The translations under genes and the position numbers were made by a program. Shown one piece after another: positions 27,565 through 35,496 of a stretch of 35,496 nucleotides of DNA. Every line of letters starts with the position of its first letter. The stretch's first letter is position 1. Below the pieces are notes generated by a model. The model was given only the letters and a program-made list of their open reading frames with translations. It did no database searches and was not told the origin of the DNA. Source of the DNA: a virus; IMG/VR virus record IMGVR_UViG_3300048580_000358, positions 1 to 35,496 of that record; one strand, 5' to 3'.

Positions 27565-30053
27565 CGCATTGCCCTCGCCTTGGTGTGGACCATCCCCACC
27601 CATTCGCAGCTGGCGAAGCGGCACGGGCGGGCGGTGCTGTTGCGCAGCTCGACCACGCACTTCTCACCGTTCGACTGGATCGGCACCGTGAACACCCCCT
27701 CCTGCAGCGAGTCGGCATAGGGCCCCTCCTCCTCGATGCCGACCAGCGAATTGCGCACCGCCAGGGCGCTGTGGGTGAAGGTGTAGACAGCCGGCTCGCG
27801 GCGTTCGGCCAGCACCCAGGCCTCGAAGAACTCGCTGCCGTGGTAGCGGATCTTGGCGTGGCGCACTTGCAGCCGCTCGACATTGCCCGGCACCCGGCCG
27901 CCGCCGGCATCCCGGTATAGCCGGAAGCGGGTGAAGCGGTACAGGAACTCGTAGGCAGCTCCGAACCACACCTCCTTGTTGCGCCAGTCACCCCTGGCCG
28001 TGATGCGTCGGCCGCCCAGCGTCTCGCCAAGCAGGACGCCGCCGGTCTGGCCAGGCGCATAGCCAGACCAGGCCTGCGTCAGGGACTCTGCCCTGTAAGG
28101 CAGGACCCATGTGGTCGTCTTGGCATCGGCGTCGTATTCGCCGTTGCTCACCCTGATGGGGCCAGGGGTCGCAGCCGTCGTGCTGACCATGCGGTCGAGG
28201 AGCATCGGCGAGCGGCCGTTGACTTCTGTGGCGCTGTCCCGTGCCGACAGCTTCTCCAGCCACACCTCACCATCGGGGTACTGGATCACTACATACAGCG
28301 TCTCCTGCACGCACACGATCTGCAGGATTCGCTGCGCACTGGAGAACCGCCAATAGCTCCAGCTGCTTTGCTCGCGCTGCATCCCTTCGCCCACGTTGCG
28401 AGAGAAATACTTGAACACATAAATGTGATTGCGGAAGCCAAACTTCTCGGAGATTGCGAACCACGAATAGCCCGTGTCGTTTGCCGCCAGCCGCAGCACT
28501 TCGTTGGGAACATAGCTGCTTACATAGCTGGTCAGATCGGCAGCATCAGCCACCAAAGCCGTTCCAGCGCCACGGATGCTGAACTCGCGGAACTGCGACC
28601 ACTCGCCGTTTGCCTGGCAGAACACAATCGCGCCAGCAACCGGGATCGGCCTCACATCTGGGTCGATCTCGTACTGCGTGAGCACCGTGATCTGCGCCGT
28701 TGATGGCGTCAGCGCCGCTGCTGATGCGTTAAACCGGAACTGAATCTGATCGGCAAAGATGATCAGCTCGTCTTGATACGGGATCGCATGGCGGAGCAGC
28801 GCCACGCGGGGGTTGGTGGCCGTGATGTCGATGGGGTCGGTGTCCAGAACTGCTGTCGCAGTCTCTGGGAAGAACTCAAAGAAATCCCGCGATCGGCTGA
28901 GAATAATGTTCTCATCCGCCAGGAACCCCAGGCGGTTCTTGAACACGAACACATCTTGAATCGGGTGACCGATGAAGCCCGGGTCGGGCGACGAGTCCAG
29001 ATTGCCTGCTGTGCGCTGCCCCCAGGACGGGATCTCCACTTCTTGCGTGGCCGTGCCATCGGCCGGGCCAAACAAGAAGGTCCCGTTGGGCCTCCGCACC
29101 AGCACATGGGGCATGGTGCTGGGGTCGATCTGGTACGGCACCCCCGGCGCAACGGTTTCTTCCCACTGCCCCTCGCCAAACACACCACTGCGAGGCGCAA
29201 AGGCAACGTGGTAGCCATCGAACTTGTTGCTCGGGTCGCCGACCACCTCCACCTGGTAGCCCCCGGGGGCGATGGTGGGCAGGTCGGTGAACGCCTGCAC
29301 CGTGTTGGTGATCGCGGTGATGTCGCTGTTGGAGCGGGCGTCCGCCGCCTCGATCGTGATAGGCCTGTCGCTGCGGATCCACAGAACTGAGCTGCGGCGG
29401 GCAATCTCCACGTTGTTGACGCCCAACAGACTCTGCCGCAACTCTCTGGCAATCTCGGCGGCCGAGATCCGGTTTTCAGTGACCTTGCCATTGCCATCAA
29501 CCACCACCGCCTGCACGGCGGTCTGCACGCTGACCAGCGTGCCGTTCAGGTTGACCTCGTAGGTCTGCCCGTAGTTCGCCGCCTTAACCCACACCAGGCA
29601 CTCATGGGGAAAGGGTCGCGGCGTGGCTGGCGCCAGGGCGGCCGTCATCGCCGGCTTGACCTTTGTGTTGCTGATGAAGGTGAAGTCCGCAATCGTCGCG
29701 GCTCGCAAGTCTGTGCGAGCGTTCGCGCCTGACGCCAGGTAGCCATAGCCCTCCGGCGCCACCACGGTGCGCTCGGCGCCCGTGAGCTGCTCAAACACCT
29801 GCACCCCTGTCCGGCTGATGACGACCATGTATTGCTCCACCTGGTCGCGCTGGATGTGATGCAGTATCACGTTGCCCAGCGAGTTGTCGCTGATCTTGGC
29901 CAGGGCCTGGCTGCCCTCACGCTTCCGCAGCCCCTCGCTGAGTGAGCTCACCCCATTGATCTGCTCATCGGCCTGGGTGGGCTGGCGCTGAGCATCCGGC
30001 TGCTGGCTGACACCCTGGATCAGGTTTGGGATCAGGTAGCTGATCAGGCTCAC
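27561..30053 (-). CDS. Tail tubular protein B (T7 gp12-like, tail nozzle, 830 aa)
   Basis: The N-terminus SLISYLIPNLIQGVSQQPDA followed by QRQPTQADEQINGVSSLSEG is the signature opening of gp12-type nozzle proteins (I-x-N-L-x-x-G-x-SQQPD). Later blocks (YHVAFAPRSGVFGEGQWEET, LDSSPDPGFIGHPIQDVFVF, NRLGFLADENIILSRSRDFF) also fit. It forms the distal tube of the short tail below protein A. The start is GTG 30053, overlapping the gp11-like stop by GTGA. Length is close to T7 gp12. Confidence 0.5.
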   Translation of the reverse strand: MSLISYLIPNLIQGVSQQPDAQRQPTQADEQINGVSSLSEGLRKREGSQALAKISDNSLGNVILHHIQRDQVEQYMVVISRTGVQVFEQLTGAERTVVAPEGYGYLASGANARTDLRAATIADFTFISNTKVKPAMTAALAPATPRPFPHECLVWVKAANYGQTYEVNLNGTLVSVQTAVQAVVVDGNGKVTENRISAAEIARELRQSLLGVNNVEIARRSSVLWIRSDRPITIEAADARSNSDITAITNTVQAFTDLPTIAPGGYQVEVVGDPSNKFDGYHVAFAPRSGVFGEGQWEETVAPGVPYQIDPSTMPHVLVRRPNGTFLFGPADGTATQEVEIPSWGQRTAGNLDSSPDPGFIGHPIQDVFVFKNRLGFLADENIILSRSRDFFEFFPETATAVLDTDPIDITATNPRVALLRHAIPYQDELIIFADQIQFRFNASAAALTPSTAQITVLTQYEIDPDVRPIPVAGAIVFCQANGEWSQFREFSIRGAGTALVADAADLTSYVSSYVPNEVLRLAANDTGYSWFAISEKFGFRNHIYVFKYFSRNVGEGMQREQSSWSYWRFSSAQRILQIVCVQETLYVVIQYPDGEVWLEKLSARDSATEVNGRSPMLLDRMVSTTAATPGPIRVSNGEYDADAKTTTWVLPYRAESLTQAWSGYAPGQTGGVLLGETLGGRRITARGDWRNKEVWFGAAYEFLYRFTRFRLYRDAGGGRVPGNVERLQVRHAKIRYHGSEFFEAWVLAERREPAVYTFTHSALAVRNSLVGIEEEGPYADSLQEGVFTVPIQSNGEKCVVELRNSTARPCRFASCEWVGMVHTKARAMR

Positions 30054-30691
30054 AGGAACACACCCCCCATGGCCCGATCGGTCAGACCCTCGGCGGGCTG
30101 GAAGGTGGGGAACCGCTTGCGGCCGGTGATCATGTTCGGCGCCTCCTGGGTGTTCTCCACCCGCAGCAGCTCGATCAGCGCCTGCTGCTCATCCGCCAGG
30201 GTGTACTGCACCCCGCTCACATCGCCGATGGTGCGGGCGCTGAACACCCGGGCAGCGCGGATCAGCGACCAGCGGTTGTAAGCCTCGGGGCACTCGTCCC
30301 AGGGCAGCAGCCACACCACATCCGCCTTGAGCTGGGCGACCGGGATCTGGTAGCTGCGGCTCTCCTTGTCGTAGACCCGCTGGCCGCGCAACTGGTAGCG
30401 GTGCTGGAACTCGTAGGGGTCCGGCTGCCAGCTGATCACATTGGCGGGCAGCACGATCTCCCCGCTGCTGCTGCGGGTGAAGGGGTACTCGCGCTCGCTG
30501 TTCCAGCTCCAGCCGCGGGTCTGCCCCTCCTTGTGCATCTCCAGGATGGTGGCCTCTGCGGTGCGGGCCTCCAGCACCTGCTGGTTTTCGAGCGTGGACA
30601 CCGGCTGCTCGCCGATGTTCATCAGCACGATGTTCACCGCCTCCAGCAGGGTGGTGCGGCCTGGCGTTGCCCATTGGTTCGTCAGGCCCAT
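30050..30691 (-). CDS. Tail tubular protein A (T7 gp11-like adaptor, 213 aa)
   Basis: TTLLEAVNIVLMNIGEQPVS, then LENQQVLEARTAEATILEMH and GWSWNSEREYPF, match gp11/gatekeeper proteins (NxxLxxIGExPVSTLE). It connects portal to nozzle. I place the start at ATG 30691; an in-frame ATG at 30730 would lie at the foot of the terminator hairpin and lacks a Shine-Dalgarno. Its 3' end overlaps the nozzle gene by 4 nt. Confidence 0.5.
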   Translation of the reverse strand: MGLTNQWATPGRTTLLEAVNIVLMNIGEQPVSTLENQQVLEARTAEATILEMHKEGQTRGWSWNSEREYPFTRSSSGEIVLPANVISWQPDPYEFQHRYQLRGQRVYDKESRSYQIPVAQLKADVVWLLPWDECPEAYNRWSLIRAARVFSARTIGDVSGVQYTLADEQQALIELLRVENTQEAPNMITGRKRFPTFQPAEGLTDRAMGGVFL

Positions 30692-30731
30692 GTCTCTGCA
30701 GCCATGCAGACCAATGCTATCGGCAGCCATG

Positions 30732-30756
30732 AAAAAGCCCCACCCGAAGGCAGGGC
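30732..30756 (-). terminator. Rho-independent terminator after the capsid gene
   Basis: Coding strand GCCCTGCC-TTCG-GGTGGGGC followed by TTTTT (stem 30756-30749 with 30744-30737, T-run 30736-30732): 8 paired positions, including two G-T wobbles, with a TTCG tetraloop. It lies 28 bp after the capsid stop and before the gp11-like gene, the same place as T-phi in T7, which limits transcription beyond gene 10. Confidence 0.5.
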
Positions 30757-30783
30757 CGTCGAACGCCTCACTCCGAAGGAAGT

Positions 30784-31818
30784 CTACGGGACCTCGACCA
30801 CGGCGGCACACTCGGGGCGGAGAATCCCCATGCCGATAGCCATGCGGGCCACGAACAGCTGCGACTGGTAGACCACGTTGTAGTCACCGCCGGGGGCGGT
30901 CATCTGCAGCTGCGGGCGGCGCAGGGTGAGCACACCGATCGCATCACGGTGGAAGATCAGAGCCCGGCACTTGGTCAGGTTCTGCTGGTAGGCCGCGTTG
31001 CGATCGAAGGACGTGTTGGTGTAGGCCGCCTGGGTGACGTGGTTGCTCCACGTGACCGGGAGCCCCTTCACCCGGCCGATGTTGCCGCCGCCATAGGTGC
31101 CATTGGCCGACCCTTGGTTGAAGTCGGCATTGATCACCTTGCTGCCCTCGTTGAGGAAGTCGTACTCGTCGGGGGGCACGACAACCACCAGGTCATCCGT
31201 GGGGACATCCTTCTTCTGCATGGCGACCTTGATGTCACCGATCACAGAAGCGAGCTCGTCCCCCTTGGCCTGCTTCGAGGCGGTGGCATAGCCGGCGCTG
31301 AGGGTCCGCGCGGTGCCGTTGCGGCCGGCATTGCTGGCCTTGTTCAGCGGCTCGGTGGTGCGCTTGGCCGCGGCATAGAGCACCCGGGCAATCCGGGCGT
31401 CCTTCTCGCGGGCCAGGGCCTCGCCCAGCTGGTGCATCGTGTCCTGCCGATACTGCACGTCCTCCATGAAGTCGTCCAGGTCGTACACGGTGTCGGGCGC
31501 AATCAGCAGACCATCAAGATTGATGATCTCCTCGTTGCGATCCGAAGGTGCGTTGCTGGGGTTGGGGTTGTTGCCGTCCGTGGGGACGTTGGTGATCGGC
31601 GTGCCCGGGGTGTGATACCCAGCGATGCGCCGGCCAGTCACCTTGAACCGAGCACTTTGACCGCCCCGGATGGAGCGCTCTTTGACCCGGCCGGTGAAAA
31701 CGGTTTTGCGATCGAAGGCGGTCAGCACCTCCGACATGCCCAGTTTCAGGAACAGGGCGTAGTTGTCTGCGGCGTTGCCCTTAACTTGGCCAAGCCGCGA
31801 AAGGCTGATAGCGGTCAC
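30784..31818 (-). CDS. Major capsid protein (T7 gp10-like, 344 aa)
   Basis: NAADNYALFLKLGMSEVLTA, then FDRKTVFTGRVKERSIRGGQ, SARFKVTGRRIAGYHTPGTP and INLDGLLIAPDTVYDLDDFM, match the N-terminal arm and E-loop of T7-type HK97-fold capsid proteins. The C-terminal AAYQQNLTKCRALIFHRDAI and VYQSQLFVARMAIGMGILRP also fit. The length equals T7 gp10A. The start is GTG 31818 with no visible Shine-Dalgarno, unusual for the most abundant virion protein. A terminator follows the gene and a 107-bp gap precedes it, where a promoter is expected. Confidence 0.5.
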   Translation of the reverse strand: MTAISLSRLGQVKGNAADNYALFLKLGMSEVLTAFDRKTVFTGRVKERSIRGGQSARFKVTGRRIAGYHTPGTPITNVPTDGNNPNPSNAPSDRNEEIINLDGLLIAPDTVYDLDDFMEDVQYRQDTMHQLGEALAREKDARIARVLYAAAKRTTEPLNKASNAGRNGTARTLSAGYATASKQAKGDELASVIGDIKVAMQKKDVPTDDLVVVVPPDEYDFLNEGSKVINADFNQGSANGTYGGGNIGRVKGLPVTWSNHVTQAAYTNTSFDRNAAYQQNLTKCRALIFHRDAIGVLTLRRPQLQMTAPGGDYNVVYQSQLFVARMAIGMGILRPECAAVVEVP

Positions 31819-31925
31819 TGCAATGTGTGCGGTGAGCCTCTGCTATCTCGACGGGTTCGCGGTCAGGGTGTCGGCCTAGGCCGGCCTGTGCTCTGCGTGA
31901 GTGCAGACGTACTCATGCACACCTT
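31819..31925 (-). other. Scaffold-capsid gap, probable promoter or leader
   Basis: This is the largest gap in the virion operon. It contains a 12-bp perfect palindrome CGGCCTAGGCCG (31872-31883) and a TCTGC-N6-GCAGA hairpin near 31895-31910. In T7 the capsid promoter (phi10) is in this place. I cannot identify -35/-10 boxes or a T7-type phage promoter. Confidence 0.5.
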
Positions 31926-32897
31926 CTACACGAAGATTGGAGACCGTGCAAATTTCGCGTCGATGTAGCGCCGGTACTTCTCGTCCACCAGGTAGCGCTG
32001 CTTGCCGCCTTTGGTGAGCACCTGCTTGGCCTCCATCGCCTCCTCCTCCGTCTCGAACACATCCAGGGCAGGGTTGGCGGTGCCGCCGCTGGCCATCACC
32101 AGGGCCGGCTCCTTGTCCGCCGTGGCGGCCTTGCCCTGCAGCCAGCGCACAGCAGCGCGGGCCGCAGCCGGGTTGCCGGTGTTGACGGCTTCGTTGTAGT
32201 CGGACAGCTCGGCCTCGCTCAGGTTGGCCAGGGCCCACTGGCTGATCTCGGCGAACTTGGCATCGCCGCCCACCTCGACGCGGATCGCCGCGGCGTCCTC
32301 ATCACTCAGGCCGGCGGTGGCGGGCTGGGCCTTGGCCGGGCGATAGGCCGACTCGTAGCGCTCGATCAGCGCCTCGGGCAGGCCCAGGGCCCCGGCCAGC
32401 TTCTGCCGCATGGCGCTGGTGTCCTCGCCCCGCTGCACAGCGGCATCCCACTGCGCCAGGTCGATCCCCTCCTGCTCGGCAGCGGCCACCACGGTCTCGC
32501 CGTAGCCGGCCACGGCCTCCTCGCGGGTGAGCGGCTTGACCTCGACGGGCTCAGGCTCAGCTGTCAAGGATTCCTTGACGGTTGAATCAGTCCGCTGGCC
32601 CAGCTTCTTCTGGAGCTCCAGGTAGGCCTTCTCCAGATCCTCTGCGCTCTTGAACTTCCCGGCCAGGGGGCGCTGCTCGCCCTGCTCCTGCTCGGCCTCC
32701 ACCTCGTCGCCCTGCACCTCCAGGGTGGCGAAGTCAGGCGCTGCAACCGCTGGCGCCGGGGGTTCCAGCGTGCCGGCGGCAAGAGCCCGGTCCTCCTCGG
32801 CAATCTCCTGCAGGAAGCCAGCCAGGGCGTCCTTGTCGTAGCCAGGGCCGGCCAGGGCCAGCTGGTCGGGGGTGGGCTGGATTGGGGTGGCGGTCAT
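31926..32897 (-). CDS. Capsid assembly scaffold (T7 gp9-like, 323 aa)
   Basis: Highly acidic and helical: LAGFLQEIAEEDRALAAGTL, then FKSAEDLEKAYLELQKKLGQ, a motif common in gp9-type scaffolds. The C-terminal part (FETEEEAMEAKQVLTKGGKQ, YLVDEKYRRYIDAKFARSPI) would contact the capsid shell. It lies between portal and capsid as in T7, and its start overlaps the portal stop by ATGA. Confidence 0.5.
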   Translation of the reverse strand: MTATPIQPTPDQLALAGPGYDKDALAGFLQEIAEEDRALAAGTLEPPAPAVAAPDFATLEVQGDEVEAEQEQGEQRPLAGKFKSAEDLEKAYLELQKKLGQRTDSTVKESLTAEPEPVEVKPLTREEAVAGYGETVVAAAEQEGIDLAQWDAAVQRGEDTSAMRQKLAGALGLPEALIERYESAYRPAKAQPATAGLSDEDAAAIRVEVGGDAKFAEISQWALANLSEAELSDYNEAVNTGNPAAARAAVRWLQGKAATADKEPALVMASGGTANPALDVFETEEEAMEAKQVLTKGGKQRYLVDEKYRRYIDAKFARSPIFV

Positions 32898-34531
32898 TGG
32901 GCGGGTTCTTCAGTGGGTTGTTGCATGTCCTGAACGGTGGCCGCGGCGGTGGCCAGCTTCTGCGGATCCGCCGCTGGCGATTGCAGCAGCGCCTGCTGCT
33001 GGGCGGCCTGCTGGGCCGCGGCCTGCTCCTCCTCGATCTGCTGCTGGGTCTTGATCAGCCCCACCGTGTCGATGCCCATCGCTGCTGCCAGCCGGCTGAT
33101 CAGCTCGGTGGGCATCAGGTATTGCAGCGTGCCCTCGGGGGTGATCGTCTGTTGCAGGATCTGCATGAAGCGGGCGTGGCGCTCAAGGTCGTTGCCCCGG
33201 CCCACTGCCGCCAGGCCCACGCTCACCACCGGCTTGATCGAGTCATCCGGCAGCGGCGGCAGGCCGCCGGCCTTGGTGAGCAGGTGCAGCTTGCGGCTGA
33301 TGTAGGGGTACTGGAACTCGGTCGTGAGGATCGAGTAGACGCTGCCCAGGCTGTTCTCGATCTGCTGGGCCTGCAGCCGCACCTCCTCGGCGGTGGTGCG
33401 CTCGCTGTCGCGCACATCGGTGAGCATGAAGGCGGTCGCCAGCCGGGCCTGCACCCGCTGCAGCCGCTGCTCAGCCACGGCCAGGTCGCTGCCCTTGCCC
33501 ACCTGCACGGCGGTGATGTCCTCCGGGTTGCCGGTGAGGCACGCACCGTTGGCCGCCTCGTTGAACTGCTTGGCGGTGACGGCAGCGCCGGGCTTGGCCA
33601 GGAACTTCACCATGGCTGACACCAGCGCTCCCTCGGTCAGGGCCCGGGTGAGGGCGTTCGCGGTCTGCAGGTCCGCCATGCACGCGGCCTCGACATAGCC
33701 AGGGCTGTAGTCCTCGGCGTCGATGCGGAACATGCGCAGCGGGATCCACGGCGCCACGTCGCGGGGTGCGCGGCCCTCACTGCCCTCGATGCGGTGCCCT
33801 TTGAGCTCCTGATACCAGCGGCACTTGTCCTTCTCCCAGCGGATGTGGGTGTAGACCCTGACCATTCGCTCGTCGGGCTGCTCCTCCCGCCCGCCGCCGG
33901 GGAGGTCCTCGTAGGCGGCATCCATCGGCTCGGCCTTGTCGAGGATCTCGCGGGCCGCCTCGGGCAGCTCATCCGCCGGGATCCGCTCGCAGGCGATTGC
34001 TTCGAGCGGCTTGCCCATCGGGTCGCGCCGCAGGACATAGCGGTAGAGGTTGAACACCTTGCACCCTTCCTCGGGCACATAGGCCATGCAGTTGCCGGCC
34101 ACGATCAGGTGCAGCAGGGCCTCATGCAGCGCGGTGCGGTCGTTGCTGGTCTCGATGCTGCGCAGCACCGCCCGTTCCATCAGGCCCAGGGTCTTGTCGA
34201 TCTGGGTCTTGAGCTCAGCGATCTGCTCGGGGCCCATCCCCATTGCTGCGGCTTCCGCCTGCTGGCGGGCAAACTCCATGTCGTCGTGGACGAACCGGAA
34301 GAAGCTCTCGGTGGGCGGCAGCAGGGCCAGCAGCAGCCGGCTGGCGATGTTGTGGACGCCCCGCTGGCCGATGCCATCCCACGGGTGCTGGATCTCCTCC
34401 ATCGACTGCGGTTGGGGTTCGCCATCAGATGGCAGCAGCCAGGGCAGCGTCAGCGCTCCAGCCTTCCGCCCACGGTCGATCCAGTGGTTCCTGGCGGGTT
34501 CGAGCTTTTTGTAGCGGGCTTCTGCTGTCAT
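32894..34531 (-). CDS. Portal / head-tail connector (T7 gp8-like, 545 aa)
   Basis: RYKKLEPARNHWIDRGRKAG, then LPWLLPSDGE, QRGVHNIASRLLLALLPPTE and SFFRFVHDD, are the standard opening of gp8 connectors. RVQARLATAFMLTDVRDSER followed by TTAEEVRLQAQQIENSLGSV is the stem and crown region, and the C-terminus is Gln/Ala rich. It forms the dodecameric DNA channel and the docking point for the terminase. Length agrees with T7 gp8 (536). Overlaps of 4 nt at both ends. Confidence 0.5.
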   Translation of the reverse strand: MTAEARYKKLEPARNHWIDRGRKAGALTLPWLLPSDGEPQPQSMEEIQHPWDGIGQRGVHNIASRLLLALLPPTESFFRFVHDDMEFARQQAEAAAMGMGPEQIAELKTQIDKTLGLMERAVLRSIETSNDRTALHEALLHLIVAGNCMAYVPEEGCKVFNLYRYVLRRDPMGKPLEAIACERIPADELPEAAREILDKAEPMDAAYEDLPGGGREEQPDERMVRVYTHIRWEKDKCRWYQELKGHRIEGSEGRAPRDVAPWIPLRMFRIDAEDYSPGYVEAACMADLQTANALTRALTEGALVSAMVKFLAKPGAAVTAKQFNEAANGACLTGNPEDITAVQVGKGSDLAVAEQRLQRVQARLATAFMLTDVRDSERTTAEEVRLQAQQIENSLGSVYSILTTEFQYPYISRKLHLLTKAGGLPPLPDDSIKPVVSVGLAAVGRGNDLERHARFMQILQQTITPEGTLQYLMPTELISRLAAAMGIDTVGLIKTQQQIEEEQAAAQQAAQQQALLQSPAADPQKLATAAATVQDMQQPTEEPAQ

Positions 34532-34914
34532 GCGCCGATGTTCAGGCCTGCGCCTGCGCGGCTCTGGCCATTGATGGTGAGGCTGGCGCGGCGGGGCGCG
34601 GGTGCCGTTGGCGCCGTTGCCGTGGTCAGCGCTGCGCCGCTGTTGGCTTGCTGGCTCACATCGGTCATGTAGGTCTGGCTGGCAGCAGCTGCGTTGGCCT
34701 GCTGCTGTTCGGTGATGCGCTGCGCCTCAGCGGCTGCAGCAGCAGCGGCCTCGGCCGCGGCGTCGATCTGCGCCTGGAGCTGCGCCTGGAAGTCCTGCTG
34801 CTGGGCGTTCATGTCCTGCTTGACCTCCTTCAGCTCAGCCGTCTGCTGCTTCATTTCCTGCCGGGTCGGCCCTTGCTGGACGACCTTGGGAGGCTGGGGG
34901 GATCCCATGCACAT
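34528..34914 (-). CDS. gp7.3-like virion protein, copy 2 (128 aa)
   Basis: MCMGSPQPPKVVQQGPTRQE, a long Gln/Ala coiled coil (DFQAQLQAQIDAAAEAAAAA), then a C-terminal SLTINGQSRAGAGLNIGA. The C-terminal motif (SLxI..S..GLNIG) recalls the end of T7 gp7.3 (KSLSVARSSGGGINI), a tail/ejection protein encoded just upstream of the connector gene. It is paralogous to the next gene. I use ATG 34914; ATG 34908 is possible. Confidence 0.5.
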   Translation of the reverse strand: MCMGSPQPPKVVQQGPTRQEMKQQTAELKEVKQDMNAQQQDFQAQLQAQIDAAAEAAAAAAAEAQRITEQQQANAAAASQTYMTDVSQQANSGAALTTATAPTAPAPRRASLTINGQSRAGAGLNIGA

Positions 34915-34916
34915 GA

Positions 34917-35318
34917 TCAATACCCTCCGATGTTGAGGCCCGCTGACGCCGACGATCGGGGGCGGGGTTTGCGGTCGATGCGCAGGCTGCGCTTGCCCTC
35001 TGCGGGGTCCATGCCCTGGCGGCTGTCGCCAATCACGGGCGCCTTGGCAGTGGGCTCGGGTGGGGGTGTGCCGATCAATGCGGCCATGCGCTGCGCATCT
35101 GCAGCAGTCGCGTTGGCGGCTGCCTCCTGCGCGGCGAGCAGTTGGGTCTGCGCCGCTTGCTGGCCGGCCAGGGCCTGGTTGAGGGCGTCCTGCGCCATCA
35201 GCGTCTTGCCTTGCATCTTCGATTGCATCAGGCCGATCTGCCGATCTGCCATGCGATCGAAGCGCTCGTAGTCGGGCACGGTGATCGTGGCCCGCGGCGG
35301 CGATGAACCCATGCACAT
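34917..35318 (-). CDS. gp7.3-like virion protein, copy 1 (133 aa)
   Basis: MCMGSSPPRATITVPDYERF, a helical middle (LMAQDALNQALAGQQAAQTQ), and a C-terminus SLRIDRKPRPRSSASAGLNI then GGY. It shares both ends (MCMGS.. and ..AGLNIG) with its neighbour at 34528-34914, while the middles differ. ATG 35318 shares a base with the preceding stop (TGATG). Likely a small virion or tail-assembly protein by comparison with T7 gp7.3. Confidence 0.5.
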   Translation of the reverse strand: MCMGSSPPRATITVPDYERFDRMADRQIGLMQSKMQGKTLMAQDALNQALAGQQAAQTQLLAAQEAAANATAADAQRMAALIGTPPPEPTAKAPVIGDSRQGMDPAEGKRSLRIDRKPRPRSSASAGLNIGGY

Positions 35319-35494
35319 CAACCCAGGCCCCCTTGCTGTTCGGCGTGCCAGCGCTTGATGCAGTCCACGACCGACTGCTCGCCGATCCAGTGGTCGATCT
35401 CCCGATGGCTCATTGAGCGATCAGGCTTTCGGCCAAAGGTGTCGTCCAGCCTGGCAATCAGTTCGTCGGAGACGAGTGGAAACACTGCATCCAT
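35318..35494 (-). CDS. Small podophage protein upstream of the head genes (58 aa), possibly 5' truncated
   Basis: From ATG 35494 the product is MDAVFPLVSDELIARLDDTF followed by GRKPDRSMSHREIDHWIGEQ and SVVDCIKRWHAEQQ. Short proteins with this acidic start and an ERExW...GxxSVVxxLK-type ending are common beside podophage head genes, with no known function. The start is three bases from the window edge, so a longer N-terminus cannot be excluded. Confidence 0.5.
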   Translation of the reverse strand: MDAVFPLVSDELIARLDDTFGRKPDRSMSHREIDHWIGEQSVVDCIKRWHAEQQGGLG

Positions 35495-35496
35495 GC

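Noticed and set aside
1-35496. tRNA or rRNA genes, insertion sequences and an attachment site
   Set aside because: No cloverleaf, rRNA-like block or transposase was recognised by eye. An att core cannot be found without the other end of the element.

Overview
The window looks like about 35.5 kb of a temperate, T7-like (short-tailed, podovirus) phage or prophage. Base composition is high GC, and start codons are often GTG or lack a clear Shine-Dalgarno. A cyanobacterial (Synechococcus/Cyanobium-type) host is an inference: the T7-like gene order resembles marine and freshwater cyanopodoviruses, and the main leftward intergenic region carries a direct repeat close to the RpaB/HLR1 consensus. I cannot tell a prophage from a free phage genome, because neither end shows an attachment site or clear host genes.

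Left arm (1-5.0 kb, minus strand): an accessory/lysogeny operon read right to left. It holds small ORFs, a tiny membrane-anchored HTH protein, a zinc-finger protein, an ArdC-like antirestriction protease, a DUF1419-like protein, two winged-helix regulators and, last, a tyrosine integrase cut by the window edge. Genes are mostly joined by 4-nt overlaps. Where spacing exists it carries a recurring element: two short hairpins, then an ACC-rich tract, then the start codon.

Control region (about 4.95-5.80 kb): no convincing gene. It contains the HLR1-like site, four ~21-bp CCAGGG direct repeats (iteron-like), a GC hairpin and several inverted repeats. Rightward genes follow (5.8-9.4 kb): a RepL-like winged-helix protein, an unknown protein, a cytosine-C5 methyltransferase whose target-recognition part lies in another frame, a 44-codon ORF overlapping both neighbours, and the large terminase. 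The M15 peptidase endolysin is also on the plus strand.

Right arm (9.4-35.5 kb, otherwise minus strand): the virion operon. Read from right to left it holds an unknown small protein, two gp7.3-like proteins, portal, scaffold, major capsid protein, a rho-independent terminator, tail tubular proteins A and B, gp13-like and gp14-like proteins, three very large internal/ejection proteins, a gp17-type fibre with 100-residue repeats, a set of small fibre-associated proteins, a second low-GC adhesin, a cassette of small membrane proteins (candidate holin/spanin functions) and a small terminase subunit lying tail to tail with the large one. Phage RNA and DNA polymerases are not in the window.

Most interesting: the repeated two-hairpin/ACC leader with compensatory stem changes, the iteron array beside a RepL-like gene, the HLR1-like site, the out-of-frame methyltransferase recognition domain, a ParB-like domain in a third giant ejection protein, and a 12-bp stem that hides the fibre start codon.

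[Form note: the original answer gave no feature confidence values; the 0.5 in every feature is only a placeholder required by the schema.]
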